Of a stretch of 64,000 nucleotides of DNA, positions 1-7,713 are shown piece by piece. Position numbers and translations under genes: made by a program. Origin of the DNA: Azospirillum brasilense (GTDB lineage Bacteria > Pseudomonadota > Alphaproteobacteria > Azospirillales > Azospirillaceae). Positions within the stretch are counted from its first letter, which is position 1; each line of letters opens with the position of its first letter. The stretch spans positions 487,861 through 551,860 of the forward strand of contig NZ_QOKV01000002.1 in assembly GCF_008365405.1 (NCBI RefSeq), read 5' to 3'. Under the pieces are notes generated by a model that saw nothing but the letters and a program-made list of their open reading frames with translations, was not told the origin of the DNA and searched no databases.

Positions 1-1
1 C

Positions 2-313
2 CTCCTCTGGGAACAGGACGGCCAGACCATGAAGGCGCTGGGGGAGCGGCTGCTGCTCGACAGCGGCACGCTGACCCCGCTGCTGAAGCGGCTGGAAGGG
101 CAGGGGCTGGTCACCCGCGGGCGCGACCCGGCGGACGAGCGGCTGGTGCGCATCCACCTGACACCCCAAGGGACCGCTCTGCGGGAGCGTGCGACGGCGC
201 TGCCGGAGCGCATCGCGGCGGCGGCCAACTGCCCGCTCCCCGACCTAGCCGGCCTGCGCGACGCGCTCCTGAGCTTGCGCGACTCGCTGAACGACGCCGC
301 CGACCGGGACTGA
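2..313 (+). CDS. MarR-family transcriptional regulator, OhrR-like (5' truncated by window edge)
   Basis: The reading frame is already open at the window edge, so the true start lies upstream; an internal ATG at 29 is probably not the start. The visible part is the winged-helix half of a MarR/OhrR repressor. The recognition-helix segment LDSGTLTPLLKRLEGQGLV is followed by the wing (RGRDPADERLVRIHLTPQG) and a C-terminal dimerisation helix. The phrase LLLDSGTLTPLLKRLE is characteristic of the OhrR branch, which senses organic hydroperoxides through an N-terminal cysteine. That cysteine would be outside the window, so peroxide sensing cannot be confirmed. No ohr gene is visible; it could lie upstream. 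The gene converges with repA, whose stop codon is about 20 bp away. Confidence 0.85.
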   Translation, partial: LLWEQDGQTMKALGERLLLDSGTLTPLLKRLEGQGLVTRGRDPADERLVRIHLTPQGTALRERATALPERIAAAANCPLPDLAGLRDALLSLRDSLNDAADRD

Positions 314-345
314 GGCCGGCGGCGGGGGATCGGTCAGCCGGCCTC
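312..345. terminator. Inverted repeat between convergent marR and repA ends
   Basis: Two perfect 9-bp arms, GAGGCCGGC (312-320) and GCCGGCCTC (337-345), flank a 16-nt spacer across the convergent 3' ends. The right arm overlaps the last codons of repA. There is no T-run on either side, so this may be a weak or Rho-assisted bidirectional terminator. Confidence 0.4.
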
Positions 346-1581
346 GGCCATCGGCAGACGCGGCGTTTCCTCGGTCAGCCGCTTGGCGCGGCGGGCGCGG
401 GTCTCCACGGTCGCCGCAGGGGTGACCGGCACGAAGTCCGTGGGCCGGCGGTCGTCGCCGGTGATCGCCCGCATGGCCGCCACGTTGGCGCTCTCCACCG
501 CCTGCGCTTTGCGCACCTGGGCCAGGAACTTGGCGCTGGGCAGCATTACGTAGGTGATCCCCTCGATGCGGGCGCCCACCTTGTCGTAGAGCTTCTCCGC
601 GCTGGTCAGGATTCCTTCCTCGACCAGCGCGTCCACCGCGGCGGTCACCGCGCGCAGCGTGTCGCGGCGGCGGCTCCACACATTCATGCCGCTGTTCTTG
701 ATGATCTCGTCCGCCGACAGGGTCATCGCCTTGGCGCCCAGATCACCCGGCACCTCCGCCCCCGAATAGTCGTACTCGGCGCTGAGACGGTTGTAGAGCC
801 AGCGGGAAACCGGGCTTTTCAGCCGCATCAGCCATTGGTAGCTGACCGGTTTGAACTCCAGGTTCCGGATGGCCGAGGAAACCAGCGGGTTGAACTGCAG
901 GTGGGTTTCCTCGTCGCCCCCCTCGTCGCCGATCAGGTCGGGACGGGAGCGGATGGCCAGCACCGGGAAGGCCGTGGACTCCAGCAGGTTGGCCCCGCGG
1001 CCCTTCTTCACCCCCTCCGCCGGCTTGCCGATGATGATGCGCGAGCGCGCCAGGATGGTCAGCGCTTCGCGAATGTCGCGGATCGACAGGGTGTGGCCGA
1101 CCGCCTTCAGCTCGCGCTGGATCTCGTAGAGGGTGAAGCGCATCTGGACCTTGTCGCGGTTCTCGCCGCCCAGCGACAGGCGCGAGCGGTCCATGGCGAG
1201 GCGGCGCACCACATGCTCCACCACCTGCTCGCGCTCGGCGGGAAAGACCTCGTATTCGATCTCGGTCTGGCCGTCGGCTTGGGCGGGCCCGTCGTCGCGG
1301 TTGGTCATGTCGCGGCTGACTTGGTCGCGGTTGACCATCTTGGTCAGACGGGCGGGCTGGATGGTCAGATGGAAGGTGCTGCCGTGATAGGTGAACTCGC
1401 GCTTGATCGACGCGACGAAATTGCCCTTCGCCGGCGCGGTCTCCGCGGACCGTCCGCCGTCGCGCGAGGCGAAGACGTAGCGCGGCGCCAGATCGTACAG
1501 CGCGATCAGGTGCGACTGGGAGCGGTCCTCCAGCTCGAACAGAACCAGTTGCAGCGCGCCGGGTGTCGCGATCTTGCTCAT
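334..1581 (-). CDS. repA: Replication initiator protein (RepA-like) of a secondary replicon
   Basis: 415-residue protein read away from a large iteron array, the usual arrangement for an iteron-binding initiator that opens the origin and recruits the helicase. The ATG at 1581 was chosen because a strong Shine-Dalgarno (AAGGAGGG) lies just upstream; longer in-frame extensions run into the iterons and have no family-like sequence. The C-terminal half carries winged-helix features typical of plasmid Rep proteins (the stretch YQWLMRLKSPVSRWLYNRL around residues 265-285). An earlier helix-rich segment near FTLYEIQRELKAVGHTLSIR looks like the first winged helix. Its basic, Ala/Arg-rich C terminus resembles Rep proteins of Azospirillum megaplasmids. 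The exact Pfam family is uncertain. No parAB or repB/repC is visible in the window. Confidence 0.8.
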   Translation of the reverse strand: MSKIATPGALQLVLFELEDRSQSHLIALYDLAPRYVFASRDGGRSAETAPAKGNFVASIKREFTYHGSTFHLTIQPARLTKMVNRDQVSRDMTNRDDGPAQADGQTEIEYEVFPAEREQVVEHVVRRLAMDRSRLSLGGENRDKVQMRFTLYEIQRELKAVGHTLSIRDIREALTILARSRIIIGKPAEGVKKGRGANLLESTAFPVLAIRSRPDLIGDEGGDEETHLQFNPLVSSAIRNLEFKPVSYQWLMRLKSPVSRWLYNRLSAEYDYSGAEVPGDLGAKAMTLSADEIIKNSGMNVWSRRRDTLRAVTAAVDALVEEGILTSAEKLYDKVGARIEGITYVMLPSAKFLAQVRKAQAVESANVAAMRAITGDDRRPTDFVPVTPAATVETRARRAKRLTEETPRLPMAEAG

Positions 1582-1662
1582 CCAATCCCTCCTTGCCCGG
1601 CTATGACCATGCGGCGGCGGGCGGGCGCTGACAACCGCTTCGTGACGGGCGACCTCCTTCGG

Positions 1663-2231
1663 TATGGAGCCTTTGCCCGCGTCTATGGAGCGATAACCCG
1701 CAGGTATGGAGCAACAGCCCGCGCTTTTCCGGCACGGCGCTGAGATCCTTCGACTCTGCGGGCGACTCCACCATCCGATGCGAATCGCTTCGCATCGGCG
1801 GGGGCGAGGGTGCGGGCTATCACTCCATGACCGCGAGTCTGCCCGCGAGTCGGAACTCCAAGGGTCGGACCGGCAAAGCGCGAGCAAAAGCTCCATACGG
1901 TGCTCGCCGCCGGATGACCAGCCAGGACGGGTGAACACGGCAGAGCGCGAGCTATCGCTCCATGTCCGCGGGTAATCACTCCATGGTGAAGAGTGTGGAG
2001 GGGGATGTGCCTCCGCCGAAACGCGGGCTGTTGCTCCATACTCCAGCGTCAGCCGCGGCCTATGGCTCCAATAGCTGGGCCTCCAGAGGCGCGGGCTATC
2101 GCTCCAAGGGCGCGGGCTTCCACTCCAGGATTCCGATTCGGTGATGAAGCGCGGGCAATCGCTCCATGACGGCGGGCAATGGCTCCAGGAGCGCGGGCCA
2201 GGGCTTCAATGGCGCGGGTTACCGCTCCATG
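1663..2231. repeat. Iteron array / probable origin of replication (oriV)
   Basis: A 17-18 bp motif, consensus GCGGGCTATCGCTCCAT, recurs about 13-16 times between the divergent replication genes. Three copies in the inverted orientation (1663, 1684, 1705) are spaced exactly 21 bp apart next to repA. Copies in the direct orientation start at about 1812, 1945, 1968, 2023, 2091, 2112, 2151, 2172, 2193 and 2214, with weaker ones near 1758, 1880 and 2054. Runs 2091-2112 and 2151-2214 again have 21-bp periodicity, two helical turns, as expected for initiator binding on one face of the DNA. The three inverted copies next to the repA start may also autoregulate repA. This array explains the whole 1582-2354 gene-free stretch. 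Confidence 0.85.
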
Positions 2232-2354
2232 CCCGGCTATAGAGTGATTGCCCGCGGTTTGAAGAACCGTGCGCCGCTGGGAATCCTGATCCGCAAAGCC
2301 ACCGGCCCGCCTTCCGTGCGGAGCCGGTCCCGACAGCCTTGCGGAGACCGCAGC

Positions 2355-3221
2355 ATGACACCCCGCGACGACACACCGATGGACGCCCCACCAGATGACG
2401 GCCCGCCCGCCGACACCGGGCGATGGGGCCGGATTCCGGCTTGGTGGCTCGGCCACCCCGCCATCGACGCCGACGGTTTGGCCGTTTTGGCGGCGCTGGC
2501 GACCTACGCCAACGCCCGCGGCGAGTGCTGGCCGTCCCAGGCGACTCTCGCCACCGCGCTGAAGCGCAGCCGCAGCACGGTGAACCGCATCCTCGGCCAT
2601 CTCGCCGAATCCGGGGTGATCGGGAGGGAGTCCCGCCGCTCCGCCTCGGGCGGACGCTTGTCCTGCCTGTACCGGCTGCGGCTGGTCCCCGGCGAAGGAG
2701 CGATACCCGCAGCCGATGCGGAGACTGGACGGACCGGAAAGCCCCCTGTGCAGACGCCGGTCAAGGATGTCGCTCCCGCCGACTCCCCTTGTGCGCCGGT
2801 GCGACAGAAACAGCCGGAATCTGAACAGACTCTGGACTCACACGCTTCGCGCGGGCTCGCGCAGGCCGTGCCGGACGGTTGGATGCCCGACGCCGAGGAG
2901 CGCGCCTGGGCGGAAAGCCGCTTCGCCGAGGTCGATCTGAACCGACACGCCGAAGGATTCCGGCTGCGCTGCCAAGCCCACGGCTACCGCTATCGCGATG
3001 CTGGGGCCGCCTGGAAAGCTTGGCTGGCGCAGGACGCCGCCGCCGGCAAGGCGCCGCTGCTCCGATCGCCAAGCCGCTCGGCCACCGCAAGGGCGGCAAC
3101 CGCCACGCCGGTTCCCGAACAGAAGCTCGGCGCCTGGATGGCCGCCGCGGCGAAGCTCAACGCCACTCATGGCGCTGTTCATGGCGCCACCCCGCAAGCC
3201 CACCCGAACGTCTGGAGGTGA
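2355..3221 (+). CDS. Helix-turn-helix replication-associated protein with DnaT-like C-terminal region
   Basis: 288-residue protein starting at ATG 2355; the open frame extends upstream only through iteron DNA. Residues about 25-110 form a winged HTH of the HTH_36 type: a DADGLAVLAALATYAN helix, the recognition segment PSQATLATALKRSRSTVNRIL, then a wing with RRSASGGR. After a Pro/Ala-rich linker, residues about 175-235 have the pattern P-D-AEERAWAE...F...C-A-HGYRYRDAGAAWKAWL. This resembles the W..WL segment of DnaT and phage primosomal loaders. It begins beside the iterons and lies 9 bp before a second replication-like gene, so a role in origin control or helicase loading is likely. The function is inferred from fold and position, not from a close recognised homologue. 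Confidence 0.65.
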   Translation: MTPRDDTPMDAPPDDGPPADTGRWGRIPAWWLGHPAIDADGLAVLAALATYANARGECWPSQATLATALKRSRSTVNRILGHLAESGVIGRESRRSASGGRLSCLYRLRLVPGEGAIPAADAETGRTGKPPVQTPVKDVAPADSPCAPVRQKQPESEQTLDSHASRGLAQAVPDGWMPDAEERAWAESRFAEVDLNRHAEGFRLRCQAHGYRYRDAGAAWKAWLAQDAAAGKAPLLRSPSRSATARAATATPVPEQKLGAWMAAAAKLNATHGAVHGATPQAHPNVWR

Positions 3222-3230
3222 GGAAACACC

Positions 3231-3914
3231 ATGACCGCACAACCGCGATCCGTCCCGCCCGGGGGGGTGAACCCTTCGGTCGTGACCCATTTGCCGTCCC
3301 GTCCGCCGCTTCCCTTCGATCCCGCCGCCCCTGCCCATGAGCGCGGTCTGGCGCTGGCGTCGGCGCTGCCGGTGCCGCTCCGGACCATCCTCGCCTCCGG
3401 ACGGGTGGAGCGCCGGCCGCGCTTCGGCGACCGCGGTTTCGACGGGGTGACGGAGGACTGGAGCCCGCCCGACGGAGTGACCGGCCAACAGGCCCTGATG
3501 GCGCGGCGCGCGCTCGACGAGCTGACCGGCTCCATCCTGGCTCCGGCGACGCCGGACCATCTGCTGGCCCGCATCCTGGCCCTGCTCAGCCACTATCCGG
3601 CCAAGGGAACCGCGCCGGAGGTGGAGCATCTGGTCGCGCTCGACTGGGCGGAGGATCTCGGCGAGTTCCCGGCCTGGGCGGTCGACGCGGCGGCGCGGAC
3701 CTGGCGTCGGACGCAGAAATGGCGCCCGTCCATCGCGGAGATGCGGGCGCTGTGCGAGGAGGCCTGCGCGCCGGAATGGGCGCTGGCGCGACGCCTGTCG
3801 GTGATCGCGGCGGCGGGAAGCGCGCCCGGAGACGGGGCGGGCGAGGGGACGGGCCACGGCCGCGCCGGACGGCTGCGCGCGCTGGCCGGGGGAGCGGTCC
3901 GGCGGATGGGATGA
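3231..3914 (+). CDS. Hypothetical protein, helicase-loader-like, in replication module
   Basis: 227 residues starting 9 bp after the HTH gene, so probably co-transcribed and perhaps translationally coupled; GAGGTGAGG precedes the ATG. The first 60 residues are Pro-rich and low in complexity. The middle (residues about 95-190) is helical, with the motif EFPAWAVDAAARTWRRTQKWRPSIAEMRALC. Similar W-rich phrases (FPAW...W...KW.P...E.R) occur in phage and plasmid proteins thought to load replicative helicase. There are no catalytic motifs and no signal peptide. The stop is 22 bp from the convergent TRAP gene. I do not recognise a named family, so the loader role is inference from motif and position. 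Confidence 0.55.
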   Translation: MTAQPRSVPPGGVNPSVVTHLPSRPPLPFDPAAPAHERGLALASALPVPLRTILASGRVERRPRFGDRGFDGVTEDWSPPDGVTGQQALMARRALDELTGSILAPATPDHLLARILALLSHYPAKGTAPEVEHLVALDWAEDLGEFPAWAVDAAARTWRRTQKWRPSIAEMRALCEEACAPEWALARRLSVIAAAGSAPGDGAGEGTGHGRAGRLRALAGGAVRRMG

Positions 3915-3936
3915 GCCGACCGCCCGGCTGCACCGC

Positions 3937-4977
3937 CTACGGCGTCCGCTCCTCGCGGATCGCCCGTTCGAAGGCGGCCAGCATCTCCACCCCCTCGGCA
4001 CCGAACCGCCGCTCGATGGCCTCCCGCACTGCGGGTTGGGAGACCTTGCGAAACGCCTCCGCCTCGCGCGGGGTCAGCGTGTGGACCTCCATGCGCTGCG
4101 CCAGCGGCGGCAGGCCGCGATCCGAGGATTCGATCAGGCGGCTGAGGCCGCGGCTGGCGACGACGCCCAATCGGGCGCCGTTCATCACGGCCGCGCGGTC
4201 GCTGGGGGCGAGGTCGTCCAGGAACTTGGCGTTCATCACCCAGACATAGGGGAGGAACAGGTGGTTGCTCAGCGTCAGATGGCGCTGCACCTCGTCGAAG
4301 CGGGCGAAGCGGACGATCGGCACCGGATTCATCTGGCCGTCCACCGCGCCGGTGCCCAGCGCGTTGTAGAGGTCCGACCAGGCGACGTTGACCGGCGTGC
4401 CGCCCAGGCTGCCGATCATGGTGCGGTGCGTCTCCAGATCCATGGTGCGGATCTTCAGCCCCTTCATGTCCTCCGGCAGACGGATCGGACGCTTGGAGTT
4501 GGTGATGGTGAACAGCCCGCCCGGATCGCCGAAGCCCAGCACGGCGAGGCCCGCCTTGCGCCGGATCTCCTCGGCCAGCCGGTGGCCGAAGGGGCCGTCG
4601 AAGACGTCGTAGGCGTTGGCGACCGAGGAATAGGCGAAGGGCAGGTCGATGACCGCCAGCATCGGGTAGAGCGGCGCCACCCCGCCGACCGAGGAGATGG
4701 CCGACTGGATGGTCCCCTGGCGGACCAGCTTCACCGCGTCGCCGTCGCGGCCCATCTGGCCTTCGGGAAAGATCTCCACGCGCACGCGCTTCTCGGTCGC
4801 CACTTCCACATGGTTCTTGAAGACGATCGCCATCGCCCCGGCGGTGTTGTCGAAGGCGTCGTTGCGGTTGGGGTGGGCCAGCTTGATGACCGTCTCGGCG
4901 GACACTCCGGCGGCGGCGAGCGCCAGCGCCAGTACCGTGCAGGCGGCCAACAGCCGCGCCGTCCATCTGCGTTTCAT
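3937..4977 (-). CDS. TRAP transporter solute-binding protein, DctP family
   Basis: 346-residue periplasmic binding protein. An N-terminal signal peptide (MKRRWTARLLAACTVLALALAAAGVSA) ends at about residue 27. The mature part carries DctP landmarks: IKLAHPNRN at the start, EIFPEGQMGRDGDAVKLVRQGTI, a central PEDMKGLKIRTM, and the hinge region GAVDGQMNPVPIVRF. The conserved Arg of KGLKIRTM normally contacts the substrate carboxylate, which points to an organic-acid ligand. No DctQ/DctM membrane subunits are adjacent, so this is an orphan binding protein. It starts 15 bp after a Cache-domain nucleotide cyclase, so it may feed a signalling pathway or a transporter encoded elsewhere. It is the last gene of the long leftward cluster. 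Confidence 0.9.
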   Translation of the reverse strand: MKRRWTARLLAACTVLALALAAAGVSAETVIKLAHPNRNDAFDNTAGAMAIVFKNHVEVATEKRVRVEIFPEGQMGRDGDAVKLVRQGTIQSAISSVGGVAPLYPMLAVIDLPFAYSSVANAYDVFDGPFGHRLAEEIRRKAGLAVLGFGDPGGLFTITNSKRPIRLPEDMKGLKIRTMDLETHRTMIGSLGGTPVNVAWSDLYNALGTGAVDGQMNPVPIVRFARFDEVQRHLTLSNHLFLPYVWVMNAKFLDDLAPSDRAAVMNGARLGVVASRGLSRLIESSDRGLPPLAQRMEVHTLTPREAEAFRKVSQPAVREAIERRFGAEGVEMLAAFERAIREERTP

Positions 4978-4992
4978 CGCGTCCTCTTCTGG

Positions 4993-7134
4993 CTACTTGG
5001 TCTTGAAATGCTCGGCGGGGTCCCAGCCGTCGCCGGGCGGGTCGGCGATCAGCCGCTCGCAGCGCGCGACGTAGAGCCGGGCCAGCGCCGCCACCTCCGG
5101 CTCGTCGGCCAGGGGCCGCAGCAGGTCGAGCGCGGCCGACCAGCGCCGGCCGCGGTAGAGCGAGACGGCGACGTGCCACTGGCGGCACAGGTCGTGGGTC
5201 TCCGGCGAACGGGCGAAGGCCGAATGCGGGTCGAGCGCGCCGACCAGCTCGAACAGCTCGATCGGCGCCGACAGGCCCGAGGGCACGGCCAGATCGACGG
5301 GCCGGAACAGGAAGCGCCCGCGCACCGCGTGCTCGACCGCCCCGGTGACCAGGATGCTGGTGCCGTAGACCTTGTTCAGCCCCTCGATCCGCGAGGCGAG
5401 GTTCACATGGGAGCCGAGCGCGGTGTACTGCATGCGGTCGGAGGAGCCGACGTTGCCCACCACCACCTCGCCCAGATGCAGGCCGAAGCGGGTCGGCATC
5501 GGCGGCATGCCGGCGGCGAGGCAGGCGTCGTTGATGGCGCGGTTGACCGACAGGCAGCCGAGTGCCGCGAGGCAGGCGTGCTCCGCATGGTCCGGGTCGG
5601 GTCGCGGCGCGTTCCAGAAGGCCATGATGGCGTCGCCGATGAACTTGTCCACGGTGCCGCCATGGCCGTGGATGCAGGCGGTCATCCGCTCGAAATAGGT
5701 GGTCAGCCGGTCCAGCACCTGCTGCGGCGGCATGGCTTCGCTGGTCGCGGTGAAGCCGGCGATGTCGCTGAACAGGATGCTGAGGGGGCGCGTCTCGCCG
5801 CCCAGCTCGCCGCCGTCGCCGGTCACGATGATGTCGCGCACCAGCGCCTTGGGGACATAGGCGCCGAAGCGGCGCAGGCCGCCCTTCATGGCCTCCACGG
5901 CGCCGGCCAGCTCCGCCAGCTCCTGCACGCGGGTGCGGACGGCGAAGCGGCCGTTGAGGTCGAAATGGCGGATGCGCTTGGTCTCCGACACGATGTCCTG
6001 CATCGGGCGGGTCAGCCGGTGCGACAGCCAGAGCAGCAGCAGGACCGACACCGCCAGCAGCCCGGCGCCGATCACGACGATGCGGTAGGTGGCGCGGCGC
6101 AGCGAGCCGACGAACTCGTCCACCTCCACCGCCACGCCGACGGTCCAGCCGCCGCCGATCCCGTCGGTCAGGGTCGCGAACTCGACGATGTAGTCGCGGC
6201 CCATCGGCCCCAACGGTGCGATGAAGCGGTCGCCGGCGCCGTCGCGGCGGCGCTCCACCGCTTCGGCCACCACCGGGTCGGGGAAGGATGCGGTGGTGTG
6301 GAGCGCCGCCGCAGCACCGTCGCCGCCGACCAGCAGGTCGGCCCGGTTGTGGCAGATCACCCGCCCGTCGCCGTCGATCACGAACACCGCCCCGGACGGT
6401 CCGATGCGCAGGGCGTCCAGCCGGGCCGCCAGCCGGTCCAGCGAGACGTCGGCCCCGATGGTGCCGATGGGCACCCCGTCGTCGGTGGCCATCCGGTAGG
6501 AGACGGTGACCACCGGGCGCCGGGTCGCCGGCAGGACGAAGGCGTCGGACATCACCGCCGACCCGGCCTTCTGCGCCGCCACGTACCACGGGGCGACGCG
6601 CGGATCCTCCGTCGCCTCCACCCGCTCCACGCCGGTGACCTGCCCCCAGGAGCGCAGATAGAAGTAGGAGTCGGTGAACCGGCCCGAACTGGAATCCTGC
6701 ATGCGCAGGGCGAGCGCGCTGCCCGGCGGCGGTGCGGCGGGGCCGAAACGCCCGCCGTCGGGGGCCAGCCGGGCCATCTGGAAGAAGGCGCCGTCCCCGG
6801 CGAATCCGACATAGAGCGAGGCGAGCTGCGGCAGGCTGGCCAAGGCGTCGGAGAAGTAGCGCAGCGATTCGATGCGGCGCAGCCCGTTCCGGTCGATCCG
6901 CCCGAACCCGGCCATCGCCTCGGCGACGCGGGCCACCGGGCTGACCAGCCCGTTCAGGTCGTTGGTGACCGTCTGGGTGGTGCGCGCGATGGACTGCGAC
7001 GCCACCTCCAGCGCGCTGCGGGAGTTCTCGTGGTAGAGGTAGCTGAGCATCACCGCGATCAGCGGCACCGTCGTCAGCAGGAAGGCCAGCGCGATTCCCG
7101 CGCGCAGGCGTATCCGGTACGGCGTTTGGAACAT
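4993..7134 (-). CDS. Membrane class III adenylate/guanylate cyclase with Cache sensor and HAMP
   Basis: 713 residues. TM1 is at about 11-32, an extracytoplasmic double-Cache-like sensor at about 33-345, TM2 at about 350-371, a HAMP linker at about 372-425 and a class III cyclase domain at about 445-640. The catalytic domain starts with LSILFSDIAGFTATSE, with metal-binding Asp at about 457. GGTVDKFIGDAIMAFWNAP supplies the second metal Asp at about 501, and GLHLGEVVVGNVGSSDRMQYTALG follows. A C-terminal helical tail of about 70 residues resembles TPR-like extensions of this family. It probably makes cAMP or cGMP in response to an external ligand. The Lys/Asp nucleotide-specificity pair (VDKFIGD; RMQYTALG) suggests an adenylate cyclase, but I rate that as moderate. 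The TRAP binding protein follows after 15 bp. Confidence 0.9.
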   Translation of the reverse strand: MFQTPYRIRLRAGIALAFLLTTVPLIAVMLSYLYHENSRSALEVASQSIARTTQTVTNDLNGLVSPVARVAEAMAGFGRIDRNGLRRIESLRYFSDALASLPQLASLYVGFAGDGAFFQMARLAPDGGRFGPAAPPPGSALALRMQDSSSGRFTDSYFYLRSWGQVTGVERVEATEDPRVAPWYVAAQKAGSAVMSDAFVLPATRRPVVTVSYRMATDDGVPIGTIGADVSLDRLAARLDALRIGPSGAVFVIDGDGRVICHNRADLLVGGDGAAAALHTTASFPDPVVAEAVERRRDGAGDRFIAPLGPMGRDYIVEFATLTDGIGGGWTVGVAVEVDEFVGSLRRATYRIVVIGAGLLAVSVLLLLWLSHRLTRPMQDIVSETKRIRHFDLNGRFAVRTRVQELAELAGAVEAMKGGLRRFGAYVPKALVRDIIVTGDGGELGGETRPLSILFSDIAGFTATSEAMPPQQVLDRLTTYFERMTACIHGHGGTVDKFIGDAIMAFWNAPRPDPDHAEHACLAALGCLSVNRAINDACLAAGMPPMPTRFGLHLGEVVVGNVGSSDRMQYTALGSHVNLASRIEGLNKVYGTSILVTGAVEHAVRGRFLFRPVDLAVPSGLSAPIELFELVGALDPHSAFARSPETHDLCRQWHVAVSLYRGRRWSAALDLLRPLADEPEVAALARLYVARCERLIADPPGDGWDPAEHFKTK

Positions 7135-7185
7135 CGGGCGGTCTCCGGTGGGCCAAAGGGGCGGGGCAACGGTGACAAGAGGGCC

Positions 7186-7713
7186 TCAGCCGCCGGCCGG
7201 GGCGGACAGGTCGCGCACGAAGAGGAGGCGGTCGTGCCCGTCGTGCTTGGGCTTGCGCGCGAAGACGCGCATGCCGACCGACAGCATTCCGCACACGCTG
7301 GCCGTGTTCTCGGGCCGCACGGTGGCGAACCAGTAGCGGTGCCGCTCCGGCGGCAGGACCTCCTGGGCGGCGGTTTCGATCAGGCGCCGGTGCAGGCCCT
7401 GCCCGCGCCGGTCGGGATGAACCAGGATTCCGGTGAAGTGCAGCGCGCGGTCGAGGTCACCCTCCGGAAGGCCGTAGTCGCGGCCGAGATTGTGGGCGGC
7501 CCGGCCGGGAAACTGGACGGCCAGGAAGGCGGCGAGCGCGCGGTCGGTCAGCGCGCCGAGCACCGCCCCATGGCCCCTTTGCGGCCCGGCCAGCATCTCC
7601 GACAGCTCGGCCTTGCCGAGCGGGTGCATCAGCGGGCCGCAGGCCTCCCGCTGCAACTCCAGGACGGCGTCCAGCGCGTCCGGCGCCAGCAGGGCGAAGC
7701 GCAGCCCGGTCAT
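7186..7713 (-). CDS. GNAT-like N-acetyltransferase
   Basis: 175 residues. The ATG at 7713 overlaps the stop of the upstream MFS gene as ATGA (7710-7713), which implies translational coupling and fixes the start. A GNAT fold is suggested by the central strand LHFTGILVHPDRRGQGLHRRLIETAAQEVL (residues about 92-121), where HPDRRGQGLHRRL matches the acetyl-CoA-binding R/Q-x-x-G-x-G/A motif. The following strand and helix (YWFATVRPENTASVCGMLSVGMRVFARK) match motif B, where the acetyltransferase substrate loop normally sits. The substrate cannot be told from sequence. Given its partners (racemase-like enzyme, binding protein, MFS), acetylation of an amino-acid-like compound is a reasonable but untested idea. 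Confidence 0.75.
   Translation of the reverse strand: MTGLRFALLAPDALDAVLELQREACGPLMHPLGKAELSEMLAGPQRGHGAVLGALTDRALAAFLAVQFPGRAAHNLGRDYGLPEGDLDRALHFTGILVHPDRRGQGLHRRLIETAAQEVLPPERHRYWFATVRPENTASVCGMLSVGMRVFARKPKHDGHDRLLFVRDLSAPAGG

Noticed and set aside
1582..1938. N-terminal extension of RepA to 1938
   Set aside because: The extension would translate iteron DNA, and the ATG at 1581 has a strong ribosome-binding site.
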